A stretch of 25,410 bases of DNA from Bacillota bacterium (GCA_003242675.1 QGVE01000023.1:1-25410), one strand, 5' to 3'; counted from the stretch's first letter, positions 7,522 to 16,459 are shown. Made by a program: numbers and translations. Notes: a model not told the origin generated them from the letters alone.

Positions 7522-7561
7522 CGCCACCGGCCGGGAGGCTATCGGCCTCCGGTGGGTGGCG
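7522..7561 (+). other. Imperfect inverted repeat ahead of the E1-alpha gene
   Basis: CGCCACC at 7522-7528 pairs with GGTGGCG at 7555-7561, enclosing CCGGGAGGC/GCCTCCGG with one bulged base. There is no T-run. The structure covers the possible GTG start at 7556, which is one reason for preferring TTG 7586 as the start of the next gene. It may end GNAT transcription or structure the E1-alpha leader. Confidence 0.4.
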
Positions 7562-7585
7562 AAGACGGAGAAGGAGCGTGATCGC

Positions 7586-8590
7586 TTGCTGGACCATCGC
7601 GCGGCGGGGCTCAGCGACGAGCAGGCCGTGGAGATCTACCGATGGATGCTCCTCACCCGGCGGCTGGACGAGCGGCTGGGGTTTCTGCAGCGGAGCGGCG
7701 CCATCCCGCTCGCGCTCTCCAGCCGGGGACACGAGGCGGCCCAGGTGGGCGCCGCCCTGGCCTTCGAGCGGGGGCGGGACTGGTGGTTCCCGTACTACCG
7801 CGACCTGGGGGCCGTGCTGGTCGCCGGCACCACGCCGCTGGACGTGATGCTGTCCGCCTTCGGCCGCGCCGCCGACCCGTCCTCGGGCGGGCGCCAGACG
7901 CCGTACAACTGGGGCGACCGGCGGCTGAACATCGTCGCGCGCTCCGCGCCGGTCGGGGTGCAGATCCCCCAGGCCGCGGGGGTGGCGCAGGCTGCGGTGC
8001 TCCGGGGCGATCCCATCGTCGTGTACTGCAGCTTCGGCGAGGGGGCGGCGTCGCAGGGCGACTTCCACGAGGGGCTGAACTGGGCGGCCCTGCACCGGCT
8101 GCCCGTGGTTTTCTTCTGCCAGAACAACGGCTGGGCGATCTCGGTGCCGGCGGTGCGCCAGGTGGCCGGCAGCAGCGTCGCGGCGCGGGCAGCCGGATAC
8201 GGCATCGAGGGGGTCCGCGTCGACGGGATGGATCCGTTCGCCGTCCACGCCGCGGCCGCGCGGGCGGTCGCGCGGGCGCGCTCGGGCGGCGGGCCGACCT
8301 TGATCGAGGCCCGCGTGCACCGGCTCGATCCCCACACCTGCGACGACAACCACGCCACGTACCGGAGCGCGGCGGAGCTGGCCGCGGCGAAGGAGGCTGA
8401 CCCGCTGCCCAAGGTGGCAGACTATCTGCGGCGGGCGGGGCTGCTCACGGAGGCTCTGGGGGCGGAGCTGGAGCGGGCCGTCATGGCGGAGATCGACGCG
8501 GCGGAATCCGCCGCGCGGGCGGCGCCGCTGCCGAAAGGCGAGGAGGCGCTGGGGCCGGTCACAGCGCCACCTGCTCCAGCGCCTCCTTGA
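7586..8590 (+). CDS. 2-oxoacid dehydrogenase E1 component, alpha subunit (branched-chain type), orphan
   Basis: Thiamine-diphosphate E1-alpha of 334 residues. The TPP motif runs from GEG (151-153; GDG in most members, GEG in branched-chain enzymes) to CQNN (178-181), with ASQGDFHEGLNWA between; PHTCDDNHATYR matches the conserved phosphorylation-loop region. With E1-beta it would decarboxylate a 2-oxoacid and load the acyl group onto lipoyl-E2. TTG 7586 is chosen because AAGGAG lies nine bases upstream; GTG 7556 is in frame but sits within a hairpin and has no ribosome site. No E1-beta, lipoyl-bearing E2 or E3 is nearby, although both subunits are normally needed to form the active site. The last ten codons overlap the end of the convergent E2-like gene. 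Most likely it partners with subunits encoded elsewhere. Confidence 0.85.
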   Translation: MLDHRAAGLSDEQAVEIYRWMLLTRRLDERLGFLQRSGAIPLALSSRGHEAAQVGAALAFERGRDWWFPYYRDLGAVLVAGTTPLDVMLSAFGRAADPSSGGRQTPYNWGDRRLNIVARSAPVGVQIPQAAGVAQAAVLRGDPIVVYCSFGEGAASQGDFHEGLNWAALHRLPVVFFCQNNGWAISVPAVRQVAGSSVAARAAGYGIEGVRVDGMDPFAVHAAAARAVARARSGGGPTLIEARVHRLDPHTCDDNHATYRSAAELAAAKEADPLPKVADYLRRAGLLTEALGAELERAVMAEIDAAESAARAAPLPKGEEALGPVTAPPAPAPP

Positions 8591-9344
8591 CCTTCGCGAG
8601 GAAGCCGATCATTTCCGCCCCGTCCACCGCCCGGTGGTCCGCGGTGAGCGCGAGGTACATCATCGGCCGGATCGCCAGCTGGTCGTCGGCGGTGACGACG
8701 GGCCGCTTCTGGATGGCCTCGAACGCCAGGGCCCCCACGTTGGGCGGCTGGATGACCGGGGTGCCGAAGAGGGTGGCCCCCCAGCGGCCGGTGTTGGTGA
8801 TGACGAATGTCTGGCCGGAGAGCTCCTGCGGCGAAAGCAGCCCGGCCCTGGCCTTCTGGGTCTGCAGGTGGATCGCGCGGGCCAGGTCCCAGAAGCCCAG
8901 CCGCTCGGCCGACGGGATCACCGGCAGGAGGACGCCGCCGGGCACGGCGGTGGCGATGGCGAGGTTGATGTACCGCGGGATGACGAACCCCTGTGGAGTG
9001 AGCATCGCGTTCATGATCGGGTAGGCCATCAGGGCCTGGATCGTCGCGGCGGCAAAGAAGGACAGGTATGTCAGCCGGATGCCCAGGTGGCGCTCCGCCA
9101 GGGGCTTGAGCGACTCCCGGGCCGAGACCAGACCCGTGCAGTCGACCTCCGCCACCACCGTGACCGGGGCGGTGGTCCGCTGGGCGTGCTCCAGGTTGAG
9201 CATGGAGACCCGGCGGATGGGGCTGAGCGGCAGGGTCACGACGGAGGGAAACGGCGGTCCTCCCATGGCCAGGGGGTTGTCGGGCGTGCCGCCGGGCAGC
9301 ATGAGGCCGGCTGGTGCGCCGGGCGGGATGGGGAACGCCTGCAC
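8559..9344 (-). CDS. E2-type acyltransferase catalytic domain without lipoyl or subunit-binding domains
   Basis: A 261-residue protein consisting almost entirely of the 2-oxoacid dehydrogenase acyltransferase fold. LPLSPIRRVSMLNLEHAQ is the usual domain entry, SGQTFVITNTGRWGATLFG..VIQPPN follows, and DHRAVDG (236-242) carries the catalytic His237 and Asp241. Normal E2 proteins have 400 or more residues with one to three lipoyl domains and a peripheral-subunit-binding domain; here only about 40 Pro/Gly-rich residues precede the catalytic core. GTG 9344 follows GGGGAGGAG. The frame stays open further upstream but encodes nothing resembling a lipoyl domain. It could be a free CoA-acyltransferase or an accessory E2 core. 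It converges on E1-alpha with a 32-base 3' overlap. Confidence 0.85.
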   Translation of the reverse strand: MQAFPIPPGAPAGLMLPGGTPDNPLAMGGPPFPSVVTLPLSPIRRVSMLNLEHAQRTTAPVTVVAEVDCTGLVSARESLKPLAERHLGIRLTYLSFFAAATIQALMAYPIMNAMLTPQGFVIPRYINLAIATAVPGGVLLPVIPSAERLGFWDLARAIHLQTQKARAGLLSPQELSGQTFVITNTGRWGATLFGTPVIQPPNVGALAFEAIQKRPVVTADDQLAIRPMMYLALTADHRAVDGAEMIGFLAKVKEALEQVAL

Positions 9345-9527
9345 GAAGACTCCTCCCCTCACGCGCGCATTGCTGCACCAGCATATGCCTCTTTGGCCCC
9401 TGCGTCCCGGCGGCTGTAGGGCGCCACGGTGATAGACGCCTTCTTGAACTCCGATTGAAAACATCAAGAGCCCCTTGGGCCCGGGGCCCCCAGTGGAGGT
9501 GCAGGAGTGCGGCGGCAGCGGGCGAAC

Positions 9528-9555
9528 TTTGTACTTTGTAAAACAACGGTACAAA
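9528..9555. promoter_or_regulatory. Inverted repeat TTTGTAC-N14-GTACAAA, candidate operator
   Basis: Perfect 7-bp arms at 9528-9534 and 9549-9555 with centres 21 bases apart (two helical turns) stand out in an AT-rich patch of the 255-base divergent region between the E2-like gene and the PPDK regulator. An overlapping stretch, TGTAA-N7-GTACA, matches seven of eight fixed positions of the GlnR/TnrA box TGTNA-N7-TNACA. Apart from this site and some GC-rich short repeats near 9470-9495, I see no other element in the region and no convincing sigma-A promoter. Confidence 0.45.
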
Positions 9556-9599
9556 AGCGGCGACGGATGTGCATTCGGTAACAAGCGGGGAGGGCTCAC

Positions 9600-10421
9600 A
9601 TGGTCGCCAAGCCGGTCATCTTCGTGGTCTCCGACTCCGTGGGCGAGACGGCCGATCTGGTCACCCGCGCCGCGCTGTCGCAGTGGGGACAGCGAGCCGT
9701 GGAGATCCGGCGGTTTCCGATGATCGATGACCCGGAGTCCCTCCGGGAGGTGATCGACGCCGCGCGCCAGCAGCCCACCCTGATCGTATATACCATCATC
9801 GTCCCCGAGATCCGTCAGGAGCTCCAGCGGCTGGTTGACATGTGGAACATTCCCGCCGTGGACATCATGGGGCCCATGCTCGACGGGATTTCCAAACTGC
9901 TGGGGGCGCCCGAGAACCTGGAGCCCGGACGGCTGCACCGCCTCGATGATGAGTACTTCCGCCGCATCGAGGCCGTGGAGTTTGCGGTGAAGTACGACGA
10001 CGGCAAGGATCCCCGCGGGTTCCTGCGGGCTGACGCCGTGCTGATCGGCGTCTCCCGCTCTTCCAAGACCCCGGTGTCGATGTACCTCGCGCACCGGCGG
10101 TACAAGGTGGCGAACCTGCCGCTGGTTCCGGAGGTCAGCCTGCCCAAGGAGCTCTTTCTCGTCCCGCCCCACAAAGTGGTCGGTCTGCGGATTAGCCCCG
10201 AGAAGCTGCATCAGATCCGCGAGGAACGGGTCAGGACCATCGGCCTCAGATCAGACGCCAACTACGCCAGCATGGAACGAATCCTCCAGGAGTTGGAATA
10301 CGCCGAGTCGGTCTTCAGGAAGATCGGCTGTGCGGTGATTGATGTGACGAACAAGGCGGTTGAAGAGACCGCGGTCCGGGTCCTGGAAATCATCAACCGA
10401 GGGGTGACTTTCCGTGACTAA
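9600..10421 (+). CDS. yqfL: Pyruvate, phosphate dikinase regulatory protein (DUF299 Ser/Thr kinase/phosphorylase)
   Basis: A 273-residue bifunctional regulator that inactivates PPDK by ADP-dependent phosphorylation of a Thr next to the catalytic His, and reactivates it by Pi-dependent phosphorolysis. SDSVGETA (11-18) is the conserved N-terminal motif and [11 protein letters not shown] (150-160) is the nucleotide P-loop; [11 protein letters not shown] and TIGLRSD follow in the family order. ATG 9600 has GGGGAGG six bases upstream. The stop overlaps the GTG start of ppdK by eight bases, so the regulator and its target are probably translationally coupled. In Bacillus the orthologue lies between ccpN and dnaG. 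Because the target is encoded next door, PPDK rather than PEP synthase is the substrate. Confidence 0.95.
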   Translation: MVAKPVIFVVSDSVGETADLVTRAALSQWGQRAVEIRRFPMIDDPESLREVIDAARQQPTLIVYTIIVPEIRQELQRLVDMWNIPAVDIMGPMLDGISKLLGAPENLEPGRLHRLDDEYFRRIEAVEFAVKYDDGKDPRGFLRADAVLIGVSRSSKTPVSMYLAHRRYKVANLPLVPEVSLPKELFLVPPHKVVGLRISPEKLHQIREERVRTIGLRSDANYASMERILQELEYAESVFRKIGCAVIDVTNKAVEETAVRVLEIINRGVTFRD

Positions 10422-13092
10422 GAAGTGGGTGTATCTCTTCGAAGAGGGTCGGGCCGACATGCGCATGCTTCTCGGCGGCAAGGGCGCGAACCTGGCCGAG
10501 ATGACCAACATCGGCCTGCCCGTGCCTCCGGGCTTCACGATCACCACGGAGGCCTGCCGGGAGTACCAGAAGACCCAGCAGATCGCCCCCGAGGTCATCG
10601 AGCAGGTCGACGCCGCCCTCGCAGCCCTGGAGAAGAAGACGGGCAAGAAGTTCGGCGACCCGCGGAACCCGCTGCTGCTTTCGGTCCGCTCCGGCGCCCC
10701 GCTCTCGATGCCGGGCATGATGGACACCGTGCTCAACCTGGGTCTCAACGACGAGACGGTGGTGGCCCTCGCGGAGCTGACCGGCAACGAGCGGTTCGCC
10801 TGGGACTCCTACCGGCGCTTCATCCAGATGTTCTCGAACGTCGTGCTGGGCATTGAGCTGCACAACTTCGAGTCGATTCTGGAGGAGCACAAGCGGCGCC
10901 ACGGCTTCACCCTGGACATCGAACTGCAGGCCGAGCACTTCAAGGCGATCGTGCCGGAGTACAAGGCTGTCGTCGAGAAGCATACCGGCAAGCCCTTCCC
11001 GATGGATCCGCGCGCACAGCTCATGGCCGCCATCCGGGCCGTGTTCGAGTCGTGGAACAACCCGCGGGCGAAGGTGTACCGGCGCATCAACAAGATCTCC
11101 GACGACCTGGGCACGGCGGTCAACGTCCAGGCGATGGCGTTCGGCAACATGGGCGAGGACTCTGCGACGGGCGTCTGCTTCACCCGCAACCCGAACACGG
11201 GCGCGAAGGAGTTCTACGGCGAGTACCTGCCCAACGCCCAGGGCGAGGACGTCGTGGCGGGCATCCGCACGCCGTACCCGATCGCGCACCTGAAGGAGAC
11301 GATGCCCGAGGTCTACCAGCAGCTTTACGACATGTGTGAGCTGCTGGAGTCCCACTACAAGGACATGCAGGACATCGAGTTCACGGTGGAGCGGGGCAAG
11401 CTGTACATCCTCCAGACCCGCGCCGGCAAGCGGACGCCGATCGCTTCCATTAAGATCGCGGTCGACCTCGTCAAGGAGGGCAAGATCTCAAAGGAGCAGG
11501 CGGTGCTGCGGGTCGATCCCGAGCAGATCAACAACCTCCTGCACCCGACCATCGACCCCAAGGCCAAGCTCGACATCCTCGCCAAGGGCCTGGCCGCCTC
11601 CCCCGGCGCGGCGACGGGCATGTGCGTCTTCGACCCCGACCGGGCCGAGCAAATGGCCCGTGAGGGCAAGAAGATCATCCTGGTCCGTCCCGAGACCTCC
11701 CCGGACGACATCCACGGCATGGTCGTCGCCCAGGGCATCCTCACCTCCCGCGGCGGCATGACGTCCCACGCCGCGATCGTCTCCCGCGGCATGGGCAAGC
11801 CCTGCGTCGTCGGCTGCGAGGCCATCCGGGTGGACCTGGAGGGCCGGGAGTTCCGGGTGAACGGCCGCGTGGTCAAGGAGGGCGAGATCATCACGATCGA
11901 CGGGACCACGGGCAACGTGATCTACGGCGAGGTCCCGCTGGTCGATCCCGAGCTGTCGCCCGAGTTCCGCACCCTGCTCAGCTGGGCGGATGAGATCCGG
12001 ACCCTGGGCGTGCGGGCTAACGCGGACACGCCCGCGGATGCCGCCAAGGCGCGCGAGTTCGGCGCGGAGGGCATCGGCCTCTGCCGCACGGAGCACATGT
12101 TCGGCCAGGGCGGGTACCATCCGGAGCGGATGGCGGTGGCGCGCGAGATGATCCTCGCCGAGACCACCGAGGAGCGCACGGCCGCGCTGGAGAAGCTCCT
12201 CGAGATGCAGCGGCAGGACTTCTACGAGATCTTCAAGGCGATGAACCCGTATCCGGTGACGATCCGCCTGCTCGACCCGCCGCTGCACGAGTTCCTGCCC
12301 GACGCCGAGGACCTGGCCATCGAGGTGGCTCTCATGCGCGAGCGGGGCGAGACCGGCCCCGAGCTGGAGCAGAAGGAGGCCCTGCTCAAGAAGGTCCGGG
12401 CCATGGCCGAGATGAACCCGATGCTCGGCTTCCGCGGGTGCCGCCTGGGCATGATCTACCCCGAGATCTACGAGATGCAGGTGCGGGCGATCTTCGAGGC
12501 CGCCGCCCAGTGCCACAAGGAAGGCATGAAGGTGGAGCCCGAGATCATGCACCCGCTGGTCAGCATCGTCACCGAGCTGGCCTTCCTGCGGGAGATGACC
12601 GACCGGGTCGCGAAGGAGGTCATGGAGAAGCACGGCGTCACCTTCAACTACATGGTCGGCACGATGATCGAGGTGCCGCGGGCGGCCGTGACCGCCGACG
12701 AGATCGCGGAGCACGCGCAGTTCTTCTCCTTCGGCACCAACGACCTGACGCAGACCACCTTCGGCTTCTCCCGCGACGACGCCGAGGGCAAGTTCCTGGC
12801 CCAGTACGTGGACAAGAAGGTGCTGCCCGAGAACCCGTTCGTCACCCTCGACCGCAAGGGCGTCGGCAAGATGGTGGAGATCGCGTGCGAGCTCGGGCGC
12901 AAGGTCCGGCCGGACATCAAGCTGGGCGTCTGCGGCGAGCACGGCGGCGATCCGGCGTCCATCGAGTTCTTCCACAACGTCGGCCTGACGTACGTCTCCT
13001 GCTCGCCGTACCGGGTCCCCGTGGCCCGGCTGGCGGCGGCGCAGGCGGCGGCCAAGGCCCGGGGCGAGCGCGCCACTTCCAGCACCGTGTAA
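10414..13092 (+). CDS. ppdK: Pyruvate, phosphate dikinase
   Basis: An 892-residue PPDK, a full-length bacterial enzyme, interconverting pyruvate + ATP + Pi with PEP + AMP + PPi. The nucleotide-binding domain opens with [10 protein letters not shown] and contains [17 protein letters not shown]. The phosphohistidine domain has [13 protein letters not shown], with catalytic His452 and regulatory Thr450. The PEP/pyruvate barrel has GLCRTEH (Cys557, Arg558), [12 protein letters not shown] and [10 protein letters not shown] with catalytic Cys840. GTG 10414 follows AGGGGTG and overlaps the regulator gene. With malate synthase and isocitrate lyase downstream in the window it fits gluconeogenic use of C2 compounds, although PPDK may also run glycolytically. 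No irregularity was seen. Confidence 0.98.
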   Translation: MTKKWVYLFEEGRADMRMLLGGKGANLAEMTNIGLPVPPGFTITTEACREYQKTQQIAPEVIEQVDAALAALEKKTGKKFGDPRNPLLLSVRSGAPLSMPGMMDTVLNLGLNDETVVALAELTGNERFAWDSYRRFIQMFSNVVLGIELHNFESILEEHKRRHGFTLDIELQAEHFKAIVPEYKAVVEKHTGKPFPMDPRAQLMAAIRAVFESWNNPRAKVYRRINKISDDLGTAVNVQAMAFGNMGEDSATGVCFTRNPNTGAKEFYGEYLPNAQGEDVVAGIRTPYPIAHLKETMPEVYQQLYDMCELLESHYKDMQDIEFTVERGKLYILQTRAGKRTPIASIKIAVDLVKEGKISKEQAVLRVDPEQINNLLHPTIDPKAKLDILAKGLAASPGAATGMCVFDPDRAEQMAREGKKIILVRPETSPDDIHGMVVAQGILTSRGGMTSHAAIVSRGMGKPCVVGCEAIRVDLEGREFRVNGRVVKEGEIITIDGTTGNVIYGEVPLVDPELSPEFRTLLSWADEIRTLGVRANADTPADAAKAREFGAEGIGLCRTEHMFGQGGYHPERMAVAREMILAETTEERTAALEKLLEMQRQDFYEIFKAMNPYPVTIRLLDPPLHEFLPDAEDLAIEVALMRERGETGPELEQKEALLKKVRAMAEMNPMLGFRGCRLGMIYPEIYEMQVRAIFEAAAQCHKEGMKVEPEIMHPLVSIVTELAFLREMTDRVAKEVMEKHGVTFNYMVGTMIEVPRAAVTADEIAEHAQFFSFGTNDLTQTTFGFSRDDAEGKFLAQYVDKKVLPENPFVTLDRKGVGKMVEIACELGRKVRPDIKLGVCGEHGGDPASIEFFHNVGLTYVSCSPYRVPVARLAAAQAAAKARGERATSSTV

Positions 13093-13106
13093 GGGCGGTG
13101 CGCGGC

Positions 13107-13144
13107 GTCAGGGTCCGCCTCCCGGCTGGGGGGCGGACCCTGAC
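13107..13144 (+). terminator. Long hairpin after ppdK
   Basis: A 17-bp stem (GTCAGGGTCCGCCTCCC against GGGGGGCGGACCCTGAC, with one T:G pair) and a GGCT loop start 14 bases after the ppdK stop. No T-run follows, so it may protect the 3' end of the message rather than terminate. Confidence 0.5.
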
Positions 13145-13247
13145 TGCGTGCTGCCAGGGCCCGGCGGGCGGGCAGGAAGGAATCGCGCCCGCCGCTGTCG
13201 AAAGGGAGTACGCCCGCCAGACACCCTCGCCGCCGTCCGTGCCGCAA

Positions 13248-13270
13248 CCGGGGGTCCCGGGGGCGTTTTT
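13248..13270 (+). terminator. Short intrinsic terminator-like element just before dnaG
   Basis: CCGGG-GGT-CCCGG followed by GGGGCG and five Ts at 13266-13270. It ends 39 bases before the dnaG start, and no promoter is visible in those 39 bases, so it may act as an attenuator. Upstream, GGCGGGC at 13163-13169 can pair with GCCCGCC at either 13187-13193 or 13212-13218. Confidence 0.45.
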
Positions 13271-13309
13271 CTTGCAGGGCGAGCGTGCCGGACGATGGGG
13301 TGGTGATCC

Positions 13310-15181
13310 GTGGCCCGGTTCGACGAGGCATTCAAGGAAGAGGTGCGCGCCCGAAACGACATCGTCGAAGTGATCTCCGCCTACGTCAAGCTGGAGCGCA
13401 AGGGCAACCGGTACGTGGGGCTCTGCCCCTTCCACAGCGAGAAGACGCCGTCGTTCCATGTTGTGCCCGACGGGCAGTTCTACTACTGCTTCGGCTGCAA
13501 GGCCAGCGGCGATGTGTTCACGTTCCTCATGGAGCGGGAGCACCTCACCTTCTACGAGGCGGTGGTGCAGCTCGCCAAGCGGGCGGGCATCCCCCTGCCC
13601 CGGGAGGAGCGGACGCCGGAAGAGGAGCGGGCCTATCGGGAGCGCCGGGACATGTACGCCGCGCTCGACCTGGCGGCCCGCTTCTATCACCACCAACTCT
13701 TCACGCCGGCCGGCAAGCCGGGGCTGGACTACCTGCTCGGGCGCGGGCTCACCGAGGAGACGATCCGGCGATTCCGGCTGGGGTGGGCGCCGGGCCGCGG
13801 CATGCTCTACCGGGCCCTGCGGGACCGCTTTCCGCCGCAGATCCTCCAGAAGGTCGGGCTGATCGTTCCCCGGCGCGACGGACAGGGCTTCACGGACGTC
13901 TTCTACGAGAGGGTGATGTTCCCGATCACCGACCTGTCCGGCCGCGTGATCGGCTTCGGCGGGCGGATCCTGAGCGGTGACGGGGCCAAGTACAAGAACA
14001 CGGCGGAGACGCCGCTGTTCGTGAAGCGGCACGTCCTGTTCGGATTGGACCAGGCCAAAGAGGAGATGCGCGCCAGGAATCAGGCAATTCTCGTAGAAGG
14101 ATATATGGATGTGATCACGCCTCATCAGGCGGGCATCCGGAACGTGGTCGCGCCTTTGGGCACCGCCCTGACGGACGAGCAGTGCCGGATCATCCGGCAG
14201 CAGGCGCAGCAGGTGATCGTCGCCTTCGACATGGACACCGCGGGCCAGCTGGCCACTCTGCGCGGCCTGCAGAAGCTGTACGACAGCGGCTGCGACGTGC
14301 GGGTCCTGCAGCTGCCGGAGGGGAAGGATCCGGACGAGTTCATCCGCACCCATGGCGCACCTGCGTTCGTCGAACGAATCGAACAGGCTGTTCCGCTGAT
14401 CGAGTTTCGGCTCAGCCGGGCCCTGCCCTCCCACCGCCGGCCGACGCCGGAGGAGATGGCGAAGGCGGTGGAGGCGGTGGCCCAGGTCCTGGTGGACGTG
14501 CGCAATGAGGTCGTGCGGGAGGCGTACGTCGACCAGGTGGCCGAGCGCCTGGCCGGGGACGACCCGCTGCTGAAGCCCGACCTGAAGCGGGCGATCGATC
14601 GGCAGCTCAACCGCCTGCTCCGCCGGGGATTCCAGCATAATCTGCCAGATTTCAGGAATAATAACAGAGGTCCGGGGCTCCCTGCTTCGCCCGGACCGAC
14701 GCGTCCTCGCCCTGTAGACGTCCCGGTCACGATGGCGGAGCTGGCGCACCGGTCTGAGCGCATACTGCTGCGCCTCATGCTGGAGCACCCCGGGCTGCTC
14801 CGCCTCGTGGAAGCGGAGCTGGGGGAGGATCCCTTTGCGGATCCCTGCCACCGGCAGATCTACGCGGCAGGGCGAGCGCTGCTCGCGGAGGCCGACCCCC
14901 TGGCGGGCGGAAGTGTGATCGCCCGCCTGTTCGACCGCCTGCCGGATCCGGAGGTCAGACGGGTCCTGAGCGAACTGGCGGCCGAACCGATGCTGACCAC
15001 CGATCCGGAAAAGGAAGCGGCAGACTGCATCGAGAAGATAAGGAAGCATAGAGATTCGAGGAGACTAGAGGAGTTGGAGAACCAGATCAGGGTCGCAGCG
15101 GCAGCTAAGCAGCGAGTGGACCCGGCCATATGGAACGAGTACGTAGCACTTGCGCGTAAGCTCAAGTCGTCCCGATCCTGA
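13310..15181 (+). CDS. dnaG: DNA primase
   Basis: A 623-residue DnaG that makes RNA primers at the replication fork. The CHC2 zinc ribbon uses Cys39, His42, Cys60 and Cys63 (CPFH...CFGC). The polymerase core shows VMFPI.D..GRVIGFGGR, the TOPRIM motifs VEGYMDVI and AFDMDTAG, and LPEGKDPDEF. The C-terminal DnaB-interacting domain begins near residue 470. GTG 13310 is the first possible start, because a TGA stands two codons before it in frame. The linker around bases 14634-14668 is unusually AT-rich and is followed by an 8-bp hairpin. rpoD follows after 27 bases, the conserved macromolecular-synthesis arrangement. Confidence 0.98.
   Translation: MARFDEAFKEEVRARNDIVEVISAYVKLERKGNRYVGLCPFHSEKTPSFHVVPDGQFYYCFGCKASGDVFTFLMEREHLTFYEAVVQLAKRAGIPLPREERTPEEERAYRERRDMYAALDLAARFYHHQLFTPAGKPGLDYLLGRGLTEETIRRFRLGWAPGRGMLYRALRDRFPPQILQKVGLIVPRRDGQGFTDVFYERVMFPITDLSGRVIGFGGRILSGDGAKYKNTAETPLFVKRHVLFGLDQAKEEMRARNQAILVEGYMDVITPHQAGIRNVVAPLGTALTDEQCRIIRQQAQQVIVAFDMDTAGQLATLRGLQKLYDSGCDVRVLQLPEGKDPDEFIRTHGAPAFVERIEQAVPLIEFRLSRALPSHRRPTPEEMAKAVEAVAQVLVDVRNEVVREAYVDQVAERLAGDDPLLKPDLKRAIDRQLNRLLRRGFQHNLPDFRNNNRGPGLPASPGPTRPRPVDVPVTMAELAHRSERILLRLMLEHPGLLRLVEAELGEDPFADPCHRQIYAAGRALLAEADPLAGGSVIARLFDRLPDPEVRRVLSELAAEPMLTTDPEKEAADCIEKIRKHRDSRRLEELENQIRVAAAAKQRVDPAIWNEYVALARKLKSSRS
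14669..14697 (+). other. Hairpin after an AT-rich linker inside dnaG
   Basis: GGTCCGGG (14669-14676) and CCCGGACC (14690-14697) form a perfect 8-bp stem with a 13-base loop. Immediately upstream, about 35 bases are markedly AT-rich compared with the rest of the gene. The combination resembles an mRNA processing or pausing element but could be chance in a linker under weak protein constraint. Confidence 0.35.
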
Positions 15182-15208
15182 GGTGGCTGCGGAAGGGGGG
15201 GAGTCATC

Positions 15209-16375
15209 ATGGAGTCCAACGAAGCGAAGATGCAGAACGCCCGCGAACTGGTGAAGCAGCTCATTGCCAAGGGCAAGCGCAAGGGAAGCCTGAGCTATGA
15301 TGAGGTGGCAGATTCCCTTCAGGAACTGGAGCTGGAGCCTGCGCAGATGGAGGCCGTCTTCGACACGCTGACGGAGGCGGGCATCAAGCTGCAGGCGGAC
15401 GAGGCCGAAGTGGCGGAAGAGCCGGTCGACGTCGACGCCGACGTCGAGGCGGTGGACGTGATCGAACCCCCGCCCGTGGACGAGGCGGAACCGGATGACG
15501 ACGCCACGGCCAGCGACGATGACGACCTCTCGGTTCCGGATGGAGTTGCCATCGACGACCCGGTCCGCATGTACCTGAAGGAGATCGGGCGCGTGCCGCT
15601 GCTCACCCCCGAGGAAGAGATCCAGTTGGCCGAGCGCATCGAGAAGGGCGACGAGGAGGCCAAGCGCAAGCTGGCGGAGGCGAACCTGCGCCTGGTCGTC
15701 TCGATCGCGAAGCGCTACGTGGGCCGGGGCATGCAGTTCCTCGACCTCATCCAGGAAGGCAACCTCGGCCTGATCAAGGCCGTTGAGAAGTTCGACTACC
15801 GGAAGGGCTTCAAGTTCTCCACCTACGCGACGTGGTGGATCCGCCAGGCGATCACCCGAGCCATCGCGGATCAGGCCCGGACCATCCGCATCCCGGTGCA
15901 CATGGTCGAGACGATCAACAAGCTGATCCGGGTCACCCGGCAGCTCGTGCAGGAGCTGGGGCGGGAGCCGACCCCCGAGGAGATCGCCGCGGTGATGGAC
16001 ATCCCGGTGGAGCGGGTCAGGGAGATCCAGAAGATTGCGCAGGAACCGGTCTCCCTGGAGACGCCGATCGGCGAGGAGGAAGACTCGCACCTCGGCGACT
16101 TCATCGAGGACCAGGATGCGCCGGCCCCGGCCGAGGCGGCCTCGTACACCCTGCTCCGGGAGCAGCTGGAGGAGGTCCTCGAGTCCCTGACGCCTCGGGA
16201 GGAGAAGGTGCTGCGTCTGCGCTTCGGGCTGGACGACGGGCGCGCCCGCACCCTGGAGGAGGTCGGTCAGGTCTTCGGCGTGACCCGCGAGCGCATCCGG
16301 CAGATCGAGGCCAAGGCCCTGCGGAAGCTCCGCCATCCGAGCCGGTCGAAGAAGCTGAGGGACTATCTAGAATAA
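15209..16375 (+). CDS. rpoD: Primary RNA polymerase sigma factor (sigma-70/SigA)
   Basis: A 388-residue housekeeping sigma factor, Gram-positive-sized (no long non-conserved insertion between regions 1.2 and 2). Region 1.1 covers about residues 1-60, followed by a very acidic linker (about 65-112) rich in Asp and Glu. Region 1.2 is [16 protein letters not shown]. Regions 2.1-2.4 include [23 protein letters not shown] and [17 protein letters not shown]. Region 3 has [13 protein letters not shown], and region 4.2 has [23 protein letters not shown] 15209 is preceded by a GGGGGGGAG ribosome site. It is co-directional with dnaG, 27 bases downstream, and is followed by a strong intrinsic terminator. 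Confidence 0.98.
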   Translation: MESNEAKMQNARELVKQLIAKGKRKGSLSYDEVADSLQELELEPAQMEAVFDTLTEAGIKLQADEAEVAEEPVDVDADVEAVDVIEPPPVDEAEPDDDATASDDDDLSVPDGVAIDDPVRMYLKEIGRVPLLTPEEEIQLAERIEKGDEEAKRKLAEANLRLVVSIAKRYVGRGMQFLDLIQEGNLGLIKAVEKFDYRKGFKFSTYATWWIRQAITRAIADQARTIRIPVHMVETINKLIRVTRQLVQELGREPTPEEIAAVMDIPVERVREIQKIAQEPVSLETPIGEEEDSHLGDFIEDQDAPAPAEAASYTLLREQLEEVLESLTPREEKVLRLRFGLDDGRARTLEEVGQVFGVTRERIRQIEAKALRKLRHPSRSKKLRDYLE

Positions 16376-16405
16376 CATATTATTCATGCAGTCTGAGGCC
16401 ACAAT

Positions 16406-16438
16406 CCCCGTCACGTTTTGTGACGGGGTTATTTTTTC
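16406..16438 (+). terminator. Intrinsic terminator after rpoD
   Basis: Stem CCCCGTCAC/GTGACGGGG with loop GTTTT, followed by TTATTTTTTC. This is a textbook Rho-independent terminator, 30 bases after the rpoD stop, closing the dnaG-rpoD unit. Confidence 0.92.
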
Positions 16439-16459
16439 TGTCTTCAAGGCGGGGAAGAA

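Noticed and set aside
9345..10211. Extension of the E2-like gene upstream to supply a lipoyl domain
   Set aside because: The open frame contains no lipoyl or subunit-binding motif and runs antisense through the PPDK regulator gene.
11488..12975. 495-codon minus-strand frame inside ppdK
   Set aside because: Leu/Asp/His/Gly-rich antisense artefact of ppdK codon use.
12917..15049. 710-codon minus-strand frame opposite dnaG
   Set aside because: Antisense shadow spanning dnaG and part of ppdK, with no recognisable domain.
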